Below are positions 5,985-5,987 of a stretch of 5,987 nt of DNA, one piece after another (position 1 is the stretch's first letter; every line of letters starts with the position of its first letter). Under the pieces are notes generated by a model, which saw only the letters and a program-made list of their open reading frames with translations, did not search any database and was not told the DNA's origin. The translations under genes were made by a program, and so were the position numbers. The DNA is taken from contig CABUCQ010000125.1 of NCBI GenBank assembly GCA_902490095.1, positions 1-5,987 of the forward strand, read 5' to 3'. Origin of the DNA: an uncultured Collinsella sp. (GTDB lineage Bacteria; Actinomycetota; Coriobacteriia; Coriobacteriales; Coriobacteriaceae).

Positions 5985-5987
5985 CCG

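Overview
The window is a nearly complete F-type (F1Fo) ATP synthase operon, read entirely from the minus strand (right to left). In transcription order it holds a small AtpI-like membrane protein, subunit a (atpB), subunit c (atpE), subunit b (atpF), delta (atpH), alpha (atpA), gamma (atpG), and the first 287 codons of beta (atpD), which runs off the left edge. atpC (epsilon) would be expected next, outside the window. No plus-strand gene is supported. The long plus-strand frames opposite atpA, atpG and atpD are codon-bias shadows.

The sequence is GC-rich and the genes are tightly packed. atpH/atpA and atpG/atpD overlap by one base (TAATG), and atpF/atpH overlap by 11 bases. The AtpI-like gene and atpB are 3 bases apart, atpA/atpG 5 bases and atpE/atpF 15 bases. 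The only sizeable gaps are the 124-base atpB-atpE spacer, which contains a perfect 6-bp hairpin, and the 92-base leader before the first gene, which contains a plausible promoter overlaid by an inverted repeat.

The protein features suggest a high-GC Gram-positive of the Actinomycetota. My best guess is a Coriobacteriia gut anaerobe of the Collinsella type: beta has an N-terminal extension, alpha and gamma look Gram-positive/actinobacterial, and subunit b carries a signal-peptide-like leader. That placement is inference from remembered family patterns; no search was run.

The products form one machine. Subunits a, b and c make the membrane Fo motor, gamma is the rotor shaft, alpha and beta form the catalytic hexamer, and delta ties b to the top of alpha3beta3. 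The c-subunit residues around the carboxylate lack the Na+ signature, so H+ coupling is inferred. In a fermentative anaerobe the enzyme may often run as an ATP-driven proton pump.

This is core metabolism, and I see no undescribed system. The points worth a second look are: the inverted repeat on the promoter and a short upstream ORF that may be leaderless; the signal peptide on subunit b; a 12-residue insertion in alpha; a shortened delta N-domain; a very short, GTG-started c subunit; and the divergent AtpI-like protein.
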